Assembly: GCA_029859185.1 (NCBI GenBank)
Contig: JAOUDR010000062.1
Location: forward strand, 1-10,027
Direction of reading: 5' to 3'
DNA: 10,027 nucleotides
Origin: Gemmatimonadota bacterium
GTDB taxonomy: Bacteria; Gemmatimonadota; Gemmatimonadetes; Gemmatimonadales; GWC2-71-9
The notes below the pieces were generated by a model. That model saw only the letters and a list, made by a program, of their open reading frames with translations. It was not told the DNA's origin and ran no database searches. Of this stretch, positions 1 through 7,121 are shown in pieces (position 1 is the first letter of the stretch; every line of letters begins with the position of its first letter). The translations under genes were made by a program, and so were the position numbers.

Positions 1-406
1 CGCGATCGGCCGCGGCCCGGGCCGTGTGCAGCGCGGCGACGACCTGCTCGTCCGCCGGATCTTCCGAGAGCGCGATCTCGAGCATGTCCAGGGCGGCGTC
101 ATAGTCCCGCTCGTGATACGCCAGATAGGCCAGCCCCTTGAGCGCCCCCACGTGGCGCGGTGCCAGCGTCAAGGTGTGTTCCCACGCCTCGCGGGCGGCG
201 TCGCGGTTCCCCGCATCGGCGAGAATCCGCGCATAGAGGTCCACCACGTCCGGCCGATCCGGGTAGCGCTCGAGTCCGGTTCGCACGACACGCATGGCGG
301 CATCGAGTTGTTCCTGGAGGCGCAGGTGCTCGGCCAACTGGATGAAGACCAGGCTCGCGGGATCGCGTGCCAACTCGGCGGTCATCCGACGGATGGCGTC
401 AGCCAC
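1..406 (-). CDS. TPR-repeat protein, N-terminal part (runs off the left edge)
   Basis: The frame read from 406 down to base 2 gives 135 residues with no stop, so only the N-terminal part is present. After a short leader (residues 1-16) it forms about three tetratricopeptide repeats, roughly residues 18-51, 52-85 and 86-119. These show the usual small/aromatic spacing, as in the helix pair containing GLAYLAYHERDYDAALDML at 91-109. TPRs are protein-binding scaffolds, and no catalytic domain is visible in this part. The GTG start is chosen because GTG-GCTGA overlaps the stop of the DUF4388 gene by 8 bases, matching the tight packing of the cluster. An ATG at 385-383 is the alternative and would shorten the protein by 7 residues. 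There is no signal peptide or membrane segment. It is co-transcribed with the chemotaxis genes, so a role in the same pathway is inferred; the partner and the missing C-terminal domain are unknown. Confidence 0.85.
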   Translation of the reverse strand, partial: MADAIRRMTAELARDPASLVFIQLAEHLRLQEQLDAAMRVVRTGLERYPDRPDVVDLYARILADAGNRDAAREAWEHTLTLAPRHVGALKGLAYLAYHERDYDAALDMLEIALSEDPADEQVVAALHTARAAADR

Positions 407-1550
407 GCTGCCCCCGCAAGTAGGTATCCAAGGCCCGCGCGGCCGCGATCGCCTCGGTCACCCGATCCCGCTCCTCCCCGCTCGCCACCCCCGCGCGCCC
501 GTCCAGCGCGAGCCATCGATCAAGCCACTCCGCGGCATCCCCCAGGCGCCCCTGCGCGACGAGCGCGTCTCCGAGGAGGCGATGCCCGTCCGGGAGCACG
601 GGGTCCAGTCCCAACGCGCGGCGCGCGGCCGTCTCGGCCTCCCGACTGCGGCCGGCCTGAAGCGCGATCCGCGCCGCGAGGGCATGCACGGCCGGCTCGT
701 TCCCCCAGGTCGTGGCGAGGGCGTCCACCTCGAGCCGAGCTGCCTCGAGCTCCCCCGCCTCGAACAGCACCGTTACATGCGCGAGCTGCTCGGCCAGACC
801 GGGACCGGCTTCCGCCGGCGCCCCCCGATGCGGGTCCTGGATCGAGATCACGCCGCTCGTGAACAGCCCGAACACCGTCTTCGCCACCTCGAACTCTGAA
901 CGGCCGAGGTCGGCCGCCAACTTGCGGACATCCCGCTCGCCATTGATCTGCGCCAGCACCTCCCACTCCCCCGGGAGCAGGTCGAGCGCCCCATGCACCG
1001 TGTCCTCCAGCGCCTCGAGGCTCGGGACGACCGCGAGGTGGGGAACGTGCCGCTCAATCCGCGACCACTCATCGATCCGCCGCGCGCCTTCCATGAGGAC
1101 GGCTTCGGTGGGAATCCGGATCTCCGCTTCCGTGTGCAGATCGGCGAGCGGCCCCTCGGTGAAAGAGAAGTACCCCTCCTGCCAACTCACGACCTCGAAC
1201 ACCACTTCCTCGATTTGCAGCCGGACTTGCCGCTCCAACTCGCGGTGCGTCAGGGCACCGGTCGCCACGAGGATCTCCCCTAACCGGCGCCGGTCGCCCC
1301 GGGATTGGAGGTCACGCGCCATGGCGAGTTCCGTCTCGGTCAACCGGCCGGTCCGGACGAGCATCTCGCCGAGTGGATGCGGGTTGGAACGCACCTCGGC
1401 ACCGACGATGGCCCCACCGTCGAAGTAGACCGTTCCCTGGTTCCGACGCAGCGGCGACGTGACGCGAAGCACCCCGGTCTTCCGGCTCAGATCCAGCAGC
1501 TGGAAGACGTCATGGAGCCCAAGCTCCTTGAGGGGACCCTCGATCGCCAC
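399..1550 (-). CDS. DUF4388 (PATAN) domain protein with MshEN-like repeats and C-terminal TPRs
   Basis: This 383-residue protein opens with a DUF4388/PATAN-type segment: LKELGLHDVFQLLDLSRKTG at 7-26, then strand GTVYFDGGAIVGAEV at 39-53. The domain appears to close with the helix and strand around residues 113-131 (IEEVVFEVVSWQEGYFSFT). Between these halves lie two tandem LGExLVxTGxLTxxEL units (59-82 and 89-112) resembling the MshEN nucleotide-binding motif. Residues about 176-236 look like a small winged-helix-type domain (WEVLAQINGERDVRKLAADL at 196-215). Residues 251-350 form about three TPR-like helix pairs. PATAN domains are known from cyanobacterial PatA/Pix-type regulators tied to chemotaxis-like systems and type IV pili. 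The start is GTG directly after the TAG of the upstream gene, with GGAGG 8 bases ahead. It is cytosolic, with no membrane segment. Domain recognition is fairly secure; its role as an adaptor or output protein of the Che pathway is inference. Confidence 0.88.
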   Translation of the reverse strand: MAIEGPLKELGLHDVFQLLDLSRKTGVLRVTSPLRRNQGTVYFDGGAIVGAEVRSNPHPLGEMLVRTGRLTETELAMARDLQSRGDRRRLGEILVATGALTHRELERQVRLQIEEVVFEVVSWQEGYFSFTEGPLADLHTEAEIRIPTEAVLMEGARRIDEWSRIERHVPHLAVVPSLEALEDTVHGALDLLPGEWEVLAQINGERDVRKLAADLGRSEFEVAKTVFGLFTSGVISIQDPHRGAPAEAGPGLAEQLAHVTVLFEAGELEAARLEVDALATTWGNEPAVHALAARIALQAGRSREAETAARRALGLDPVLPDGHRLLGDALVAQGRLGDAAEWLDRWLALDGRAGVASGEERDRVTEAIAAARALDTYLRGQRG

Positions 1551-4238
1551 CTACACCACCTCCGTCTCGAAGATATGCCGTAGATCCTGCGCCGTGCGCA
1601 CGTGCCGCCGCGCCTTCTGGGCCAGCTCCCCGCCGGGATCGAGCACGGTGACCCGCTCCCACGCACTCACCGCTTCGCTGTAGCGCCGCAGCCGCGCCAG
1701 CGCGATGCCACAGTAGAAGTGCGCCGGTGGAAAGTCGGGATCAAACGCCAGGAGGCGCTCGAAGGCCCGCAGCGACTGCTCGAGCTGCCCGTCTTCCACG
1801 AGCGCGTGCCCGAGCGCGAACAGCCCCTCCAGGTCGGCCGGGTTGGCGAGCAGGAGGTCGGCCAGGAGACGGACGGCCGCGCGGGCGCGCTTGGTGCGAC
1901 ACAGCAACCGCGACAGCGGCACCGCCGCATCCGTGAACGTCGGCAGCCGCTCGACCGCCGCACGATACGCCGCTTCGGCACCGGCCGTATCCCCGCGGCG
2001 CTCGTGCACCGCGCCGAGCGCGGCGTAGGCCGTCACCATGTTCGGGTCGATCTCCAGCGCGGCCGTATACGCGCGCTGGGACGCATCCAGATCTTCCGTC
2101 CCGAGGGCGATGTCGCCTTCGAGCTTCATCACGTCCGCCCGCCACGGCGCCCGCTGTCGGGCCCGCCGCACGGCGTCGAGCGCCGCGGCCGGATCACCTA
2201 CCGCCCGCAGGACCTCGGCCGCCACGAGTTGCGTCTCGGGATCGTCCGCAGCCGCCTGTGCAAGGGCCTGCGCGTCTTCCAGCGCGTCCGTCGCCCGACC
2301 CAACCCGAGCAGCGCACGCGTCTCGCCGAGCCGCGCGTCCGCGCGCTCGGCCGCGAAGGCCCGGGCGCTCTGGAACCGCTCGAGCGCCTCGCCGTACAAG
2401 CCCCGGCGCAGGAAGATCTGGCCGCTCAGCACGTGCGCGTCGGTCTGGTCCGCGCCGCGTGTGAGCGCCCGCGCGCACTCGGCCGTCGCCAGCTCGAGCA
2501 GCCCCTTGGATAGATAGTCGCGGGCGAGCGCCAGCGGCCCGCCGTCCTGCGGCGCGGGCTTCGAGCTGGGGCGGTTCAAGCCCCCCAGAATCTGCTCGAT
2601 GATGGTCGGATCGAACTCCAGGCCGCCCGGCATTCCTCCGAGCCGCACATCCCCGCTGATCTCCGGCGCCACGGCGATGGTCGGATCCTCGTACTGCAAG
2701 TCGATCGTCAGCCGGAGCTTCTGCGGCACGTAGTAGGGATCGAGCGTCTGCGCCCGCGTCACGGCCCGCAAGGCACCCTCGTGGTCACCCAACGCGGACA
2801 GCGCAAAGCTCAGGTTGTAGTGCGCCTCCGCCGAATCCGGATCGCTCTCGACCGCTCGGGCAAAGGCGTTCCGCGCCTCCTCCGTGCGCTCGAGCTGCTG
2901 CAGCACCAACCCCACCCCATTCCAGGCCGGGGCCGTCTTCGGGTGCCGTTCGAGGATCTCCCGGTAGGTCCGCAGGGCAGCTTCCAGCCGCCCGGCGCCG
3001 GCGAGGAGCAAGGCCAGGTTCAGTCGCGGCACCGGGAGATCAGGCGCCGATCGTGCGGCCCGCTGCAGTGCGTCGATCGCGTCGTCCACTCGCCCGGCAT
3101 GCGCCAGCGTGATCGCCAGGTTGCTCCGGGCCAGCGCGTAGTCGGCGTCCAGGGACAACGCCCGGCTGAAGGCCGTGAGCGCGTCCGTCGGATGCCCCAG
3201 CTGGTGGTGCACCACTCCCAGTTCGTTCCAGAGTTTGGGCGAGTCAGGCTGCTCCCGGGTCAGCGTGACGTAGAGCTCGCGCGCGGCGGCAAAATCCCGC
3301 CGCAGGAGATGCACTTCAGCGATCGCCTGTTGGGTCAGCTGCCGATCCTCGCCCGCCTCGATCCCCAGCCGGTATTCGCGCAACGCATCGGTGTAATAGC
3401 CCTTCTGCCGGAACGCCACGCCGAGATTGTAGTGGGCCAGCGCGCGGCCTTCGGCAATCGCGGGGAGCGTATCGGGACGGATCATCACGCCGGAAGTGCG
3501 GCGGTTCCCCCCCACGTACCGCTCCAACGAGAGGTTGGCTTGCGCCCGCGCCATGGCGGGGTTGAGCCGCCGCGCTCGCGCGGCCGCGTCGCGCGCCGCC
3601 TCGTGTCGCCCGATGTCACCATAGACGAACGCCAGCAGGTGGTGCGCTTCGGCACTATCCGGCGTCCGCTCGATGGCCCGCTCGAGTACGGACGCGGCCT
3701 CGACATTGAGGCCCCGATTGTACAGCGTCTCTCCAAGGTAGAAGAGCAGTACGCCGCTCTCGGGATCGAGCACCCGCGCGCGCTCGAACCAGGTCGTCGC
3801 CGCTTCCATCGACCCGCGGTGCTTGTCCGCGAGTCCCAGCTGCACCAGGACGGCCACGTCCTGCGGCCGGGCCGCGTGCAGCACAGTGAACTCCTGCACG
3901 GCCTCGTCATAGTGGCCGAGCGACGCGTAGGCCCGGCCCAACTCCCAGCGCGCCTCGCCGTCGGACGGGTCGACGCGCAGCCGTTCCTGGAGATCGGCAA
4001 CCCGTTGGTCGTAGTGCCCCGTCTGTTTGTACGCGATTTCGAGATTGCGCTGGGCCACCTGCATCTTGGGGTCGAGCTCGAGCGCCCGGGAGAACGAGGC
4101 GACCGCCTCGGTCACCAACCCCTTCTGGAAGTACAACACGCCGAGATTGTTGTGCGCGCCCGGATCGGACGAATCGATCCGTTGGGCGAAGGAGCGGAGG
4201 ATGTCTCGCTCGCGAGCGGACGGGCCGGTGCTGGACAT
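1551..4238 (-). CDS. Large TPR-repeat scaffold protein (895 aa)
   Basis: It is almost entirely tetratricopeptide repeats, about 21-23 units, with no catalytic domain, signal peptide or membrane helix. Block A covers residues 27-230 (about 6 units) and ends in a loop at 231-264. Block B covers 267-504 (about 7 units) and is followed by a proline/glycine-rich linker at about 505-566. Block C covers 567-870 (about 9 units). The tail at 871-895 is short and helical. Blocks A and B open alike, with HNNLGV and HYNLGV followed by QKG. The ATG at 4238 is chosen because it lies 5 bases after the cheC stop and begins a sensible N-terminus; the frame stays open for 235 further codons upstream, but only as a shadow of cheC. 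No clear Shine-Dalgarno is visible, so translation is probably coupled to cheC. Such proteins assemble complexes. That it organises the chemotaxis-type proteins encoded beside it is inferred from position only. Confidence 0.9.
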   Translation of the reverse strand: MSSTGPSARERDILRSFAQRIDSSDPGAHNNLGVLYFQKGLVTEAVASFSRALELDPKMQVAQRNLEIAYKQTGHYDQRVADLQERLRVDPSDGEARWELGRAYASLGHYDEAVQEFTVLHAARPQDVAVLVQLGLADKHRGSMEAATTWFERARVLDPESGVLLFYLGETLYNRGLNVEAASVLERAIERTPDSAEAHHLLAFVYGDIGRHEAARDAAARARRLNPAMARAQANLSLERYVGGNRRTSGVMIRPDTLPAIAEGRALAHYNLGVAFRQKGYYTDALREYRLGIEAGEDRQLTQQAIAEVHLLRRDFAAARELYVTLTREQPDSPKLWNELGVVHHQLGHPTDALTAFSRALSLDADYALARSNLAITLAHAGRVDDAIDALQRAARSAPDLPVPRLNLALLLAGAGRLEAALRTYREILERHPKTAPAWNGVGLVLQQLERTEEARNAFARAVESDPDSAEAHYNLSFALSALGDHEGALRAVTRAQTLDPYYVPQKLRLTIDLQYEDPTIAVAPEISGDVRLGGMPGGLEFDPTIIEQILGGLNRPSSKPAPQDGGPLALARDYLSKGLLELATAECARALTRGADQTDAHVLSGQIFLRRGLYGEALERFQSARAFAAERADARLGETRALLGLGRATDALEDAQALAQAAADDPETQLVAAEVLRAVGDPAAALDAVRRARQRAPWRADVMKLEGDIALGTEDLDASQRAYTAALEIDPNMVTAYAALGAVHERRGDTAGAEAAYRAAVERLPTFTDAAVPLSRLLCRTKRARAAVRLLADLLLANPADLEGLFALGHALVEDGQLEQSLRAFERLLAFDPDFPPAHFYCGIALARLRRYSEAVSAWERVTVLDPGGELAQKARRHVRTAQDLRHIFETEVV
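1559..1563 (-). promoter_or_regulatory. Shine-Dalgarno of the DUF4388 gene
   Basis: GGAGG on the minus strand lies inside the last codons of the large TPR gene, 8 bases before the GTG at 1550. It supports GTG as the start although the two genes have no spacer (TAG followed directly by GTG). Confidence 0.65.
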
Positions 4239-4243
4239 CGCGT

Positions 4244-4864
4244 TCAGCTGAGGCGGATCGCTTCGAAGATGGCCCGCAGGGACGCAAGGTCCGGCAGCAG
4301 GAGGAAGTGTCCCGTGAGCGTCTTCTCGGCCTCCGTGAAGTGAAAGTTGGTTTCGACGCAGAACACGAAGTCCCGATCCTGGCCGAAGTTGAGGAACGCG
4401 GTGGTGAGCACCGCGCCGGACAGATCCACGACCAGGCTCGGAACCGACGGGAGCAACATCATCCCCATAAAGTCGGAGAGGGCGTTCAGATACGCACCAG
4501 ACAGGATGTTCCCGGCTTCCTTCAGGCTCGACTCCTCGAGCTGCCCGATCGTGGCCGTGGTGCCCGCCGATCGCCGTAGCAGGAGATCGCACAAGAGCCA
4601 CGCGTTCTCTTCCGGCAACAACAGCAGGGTCCGTCCGGTGAGGTCGCCCAGAACGTGCATCAACACCGCGGCGACCACGGCTTCCGGATCCCCGAACGTC
4701 TGCGGGACGTCCTCGAGCCGGGTGATCTCGATCTGCGGGACGTTGATCATGATGCGCCGATTCGTGAGCTGCGAGAGCGCCGTCGCGGCGTGCCCGGCAC
4801 CGATGTTGGCGACTTCCTTCAGCGCGTCGAGCTGCAGCTCCTTGAGATCCCGCACTTCGTCCAT
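4244..4864 (-). CDS. cheC: CheC, CheY-phosphate phosphatase
   Basis: At 206 residues it has the usual length of CheC and the two-fold pseudosymmetric CheC layout. Both phosphatase signatures are complete: LKEVANIGAGHAATALS at 15-31 (Glu17, Asn20) and LKEAGNILSGAYLNALS at 114-130 (Glu116, Asn119). In the family the Glu/Asn pair positions water to hydrolyse the aspartyl phosphate of CheY. Two intact sites favour CheC over CheX, which is shorter with one active motif, and the lack of a SpoA/FliN domain rules out FliY. It is cytosolic and should act on the CheY encoded two genes upstream. The ATG lies 14 bases after the cheA stop, with a GGGGGGA run 3 bases ahead as a weak ribosome-binding site. 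In Bacillus and Thermotoga, CheC works with the deamidase CheD; no cheD lies in this window. Confidence 0.93.
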   Translation of the reverse strand: MDEVRDLKELQLDALKEVANIGAGHAATALSQLTNRRIMINVPQIEITRLEDVPQTFGDPEAVVAAVLMHVLGDLTGRTLLLLPEENAWLLCDLLLRRSAGTTATIGQLEESSLKEAGNILSGAYLNALSDFMGMMLLPSVPSLVVDLSGAVLTTAFLNFGQDRDFVFCVETNFHFTEAEKTLTGHFLLLPDLASLRAIFEAIRLS

Positions 4865-4878
4865 GTATCCCCCCGCGG

Positions 4879-6747
4879 CTAAACGAGCCCGCCGGCATCG
4901 AGAATGAGGACTGGTTCCCCGTCCCCGAGCACGGTGGCGCCACTGAAGATCGGGAGGGTCCCCCGGGGCGGCGCGAACGCCTTCACGACAATTTCCTGCT
5001 GCCCTTCCATCCGATCGATCACCAGACCAGTGCGCCGGTCCCCCAGCTGCAGCACGACGACGGGCCGGCGGGTCGGCGGCGCCCCGCCGACCCCGAGCAC
5101 CTCCCGCAGATGCACGAGCGGAAGGACGGCGTCCCGGAGGAGGAGCGCCTGCTTGCCCTCGAAGTGGGTCACGTGCGCTTCATCGAGCTCCACCGTCTCG
5201 GCGACGTGTGTGAGCGGCAACGCATAGCGTTCCCCACCAACCCGCGCCAGCAACGCGCGCACGATCGCGAGCGTCGGTGGCAGGCGGAGCGTGAACGTGC
5301 TTCCCTCCCCTGGCACACTCCGGATCTCGACCGACCCGCCAAGCTCCCGCATGCGGGTGAGAATCACATCCACGCCGACGCCGCGACCGGATACCTCGGA
5401 CACCCGCCCCGCCGTGCTGAACCCCGACCGGCCCAGGACCCGCAGGAGCTGATCGTCGGCGATCTCCGGCGCGTGTTCGTCCACCACCCCGCGGCGCTTG
5501 GCCTCGGCCAGGATCTTGGCCCGGTCGATCCCCCGCCCGTCATCGGAGACGATGATCACGACGGTTTCGCGATCGCGCAGCGCGGCCAGCGTGACTTGCC
5601 CCGCCGCCGGCTTGCCGGCCGCTACGCGCACTTCGGGGGTCTCGATGCCATGGTCCACCGCGTTGCGCAGCATGTGGATCAGCGGATCGCCGATCTCGTC
5701 GAGGATCGCCCGGTCGAGTTCGATCTCCTTGCCCTCGACCCGGAACTGCACCTGCTTGCCGAGCTGCCGACTGAGGTCGCGAACCACCCGTGGAAATCGG
5801 TCGAAGACCTGCCAGACCGGCGTCATCCTCGCCTGCAGGATCTCGCTCTGCAGCTGACGCGTGAGCGACGAGATCACCCCCACCCCGTCAGCCAACTCCG
5901 GATCGCGCCGCGCGACCGTCAGGTGCTCGAGTCGGCCACGGGCGGCAACCAGCTCACCGATCACGTTCATCAAGGCATCCAGCCGCCGGAGGTCCACGCG
6001 GATGTGGCGTGTCCGCCCGGCCTCGCGCTCCTCCTCGTGCGGGACTCCCTCCTCCAACGCATCCAGGCGAACCGTCTCGACATCACCTGCCGCCCGAATC
6101 TCCTCCTCGATCTGGTCACCCGACGCCTGCGTGTCGATCCGGAAGGAGAATCGGCCGTCGAATCCGTCGCTCGCCAGCGCCGTCGGCGCGGGCTCGACGC
6201 CATGCACCGTGCCCAGTGCCTCGACGCGGCGAAGCACGATGAGGGCGCGGGCACCCTTGAGGAGACAGTCCGCCCGAAGGTGCACCGCCACCTTCCGACC
6301 CGTGCCGACCGGGGCCGCCACGAAGGAGATGCGGCGTTGGGCGCGCCCGGGCTGTTCGGGCGGTTCGCGCTGGGTCGAGGCCGCGTCGAGCTGCGCGAGG
6401 ATCGGGGTGACATCGATCTCCGCCTCCCGCCCCGTCGCGGTGGCTTCCACCAGGGCCTCCAGCCCGTCCGCCGTGCGAAACAGGAGCTCCAACTCCTCCT
6501 CGGTCACCGCCCGGCCGCCGGTACGAAGCAGGTCGAGCAGGGTCTCCGCGCGATGCGCCAGGTCGGCCACCCGCGCATAGCCCATCGTTGCCGCCATCCC
6601 CTTCATGGTGTGGACGGCCCGGAAGATTCCGGGAAGCGCCTCCGCCTGATCCGGATGTTGCTCCCACTCGAGCAGCAAGCGGTTCAGCGTGGTGAGGTGA
6701 TCTCGGGTCTCCGCGCGGAAGAGCTCCGTGTACTGCGACAGGTCCAT
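4879..6747 (-). CDS. cheA: CheA, chemotaxis histidine kinase
   Basis: This 622-residue CheA has the standard domain order. P1/HPt spans about 1-105, with phospho-accepting His46 in FRAVHTMKGMAATMGY. A P2-like CheY-binding domain lies at about 138-230. The P3 dimerisation helices cover about 247-310 (LMNVIGELVAARGRLEHL). The P4 ATPase domain covers about 311-490, with N box HMLRNAVDHGIE (Asn362), G1 DDGRGID (402-408), GFSTA (442-446) and G2 GRGVGVD (454-460). The P5 CheW-like domain covers about 491-622. There is no receiver domain at the C-terminus. It autophosphorylates from ATP and donates phosphate to CheY. The ATG at 6747 is 1 base after the cheY stop and begins exactly at the HPt domain; the open frame upstream is a shadow of cheY. 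No strong Shine-Dalgarno is visible, implying translational coupling. All key residues are present, so it should be active. Confidence 0.97.
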   Translation of the reverse strand: MDLSQYTELFRAETRDHLTTLNRLLLEWEQHPDQAEALPGIFRAVHTMKGMAATMGYARVADLAHRAETLLDLLRTGGRAVTEEELELLFRTADGLEALVEATATGREAEIDVTPILAQLDAASTQREPPEQPGRAQRRISFVAAPVGTGRKVAVHLRADCLLKGARALIVLRRVEALGTVHGVEPAPTALASDGFDGRFSFRIDTQASGDQIEEEIRAAGDVETVRLDALEEGVPHEEEREAGRTRHIRVDLRRLDALMNVIGELVAARGRLEHLTVARRDPELADGVGVISSLTRQLQSEILQARMTPVWQVFDRFPRVVRDLSRQLGKQVQFRVEGKEIELDRAILDEIGDPLIHMLRNAVDHGIETPEVRVAAGKPAAGQVTLAALRDRETVVIIVSDDGRGIDRAKILAEAKRRGVVDEHAPEIADDQLLRVLGRSGFSTAGRVSEVSGRGVGVDVILTRMRELGGSVEIRSVPGEGSTFTLRLPPTLAIVRALLARVGGERYALPLTHVAETVELDEAHVTHFEGKQALLLRDAVLPLVHLREVLGVGGAPPTRRPVVVLQLGDRRTGLVIDRMEGQQEIVVKAFAPPRGTLPIFSGATVLGDGEPVLILDAGGLV

Positions 6748-6748
6748 G

Positions 6749-7111
6749 CTAGCCGAGCACCCGCTGGACCGCCTCGAGCACGCGTGAAGGCTGGAACGGC
6801 TTGACGACGAAGTCCCGGGCCCCCGCCTGAATGGCCTCGACGACCAGGGCCTGCTGTCCCATCGCACTGCACATGAGAATGCGGGCGGCCGGATCGAACT
6901 TGACGATCTCGCGGACCGCCTCGATCCCCCCCAGGTCCGGCATGACGATGTCCATGGTCACGAGGTCGGGCTTGAGGTGCTTGTATTGCTCGATGGCCTG
7001 CACACCGGTCTCCGCCTCGCCCACGATCTCGTACCCTGCCCCCCCCAATATGTCGGAGATCATGGTCCGCATGAAGATCGCATCATCACAGACCAGCACC
7101 GTATGGCTCAC
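6749..7111 (-). CDS. cheY: CheY, single-domain chemotaxis response regulator
   Basis: It is a stand-alone receiver domain of 120 residues with every functional residue in place: acidic pair Asp9-Asp10, phosphorylated Asp54 in TMDIVMPD, Ser82 (switch Ser/Thr) and Lys104 in VKPFQ. The wording of MPDLGGIEA and CSAMGQQALVVEAIQAGARD matches the Bacillus/Thermotoga class of CheY, which is the class handled by CheC-type phosphatases; CheC is encoded two genes downstream. It accepts phosphate from CheA and in known systems binds a motor or other effector; the target here is unknown. The start is GTG at 7111, supported by AGGAGG at 7121-7116 with a 4-base spacer. This is the strongest ribosome-binding site of the chemotaxis genes and overlaps the cheW stop codon. 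Confidence 0.96.
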   Translation of the reverse strand: MSHTVLVCDDAIFMRTMISDILGGAGYEIVGEAETGVQAIEQYKHLKPDLVTMDIVMPDLGGIEAVREIVKFDPAARILMCSAMGQQALVVEAIQAGARDFVVKPFQPSRVLEAVQRVLG

Positions 7112-7121
7112 AACTCCTCCT
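7112..7121 (-). promoter_or_regulatory. Strong Shine-Dalgarno of cheY, nested at the cheW stop
   Basis: On the minus strand the cheW TGA is followed by GGAGGAGTT and then the cheY GTG. The consensus AGGAGG spans 7121-7116, so its first A is the last base of the cheW stop codon. It leaves a 4-base spacer, short but usable. This decides GTG at 7111 as the cheY start and suggests that CheY is made at a higher level than its neighbours cheW and cheA, which lack a comparable site. Confidence 0.8.

Noticed and set aside
26..862. 278-codon open frame on the plus strand
   Set aside because: Antisense to the left-edge TPR gene and the DUF4388 gene; rich in Arg/Pro/Ala with no domain.
2781..4343. 520-codon open frame on the plus strand
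   Set aside because: Antisense to the large TPR gene and the end of cheC; no recognisable domain, and the repetition in it mirrors the TPR repeats on the other strand.
4244..4864. CheX or FliY as alternative identities for the CheC gene
   Set aside because: CheX has one active motif and is shorter; FliY carries a C-terminal FliN/SpoA domain. This protein has two active motifs and nothing beyond them.
4239..4943. N-terminal extension of the large TPR protein (235 codons upstream of 4238)
   Set aside because: The extension reads through cheC in another frame and has no domain; the ATG at 4238, just after the cheC stop, starts the real protein.
5110..6804. 564-codon open frame on the plus strand
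   Set aside because: It lies antisense to cheA, whose domains and catalytic residues are complete. The predicted protein has low-complexity Arg/Pro/His-rich composition typical of a GC-driven shadow frame.
6748..6867. 40-codon N-terminal extension of CheA
   Set aside because: It overlaps cheY in another frame and is Arg/Ser-rich; the HPt domain begins right at the ATG at 6747.
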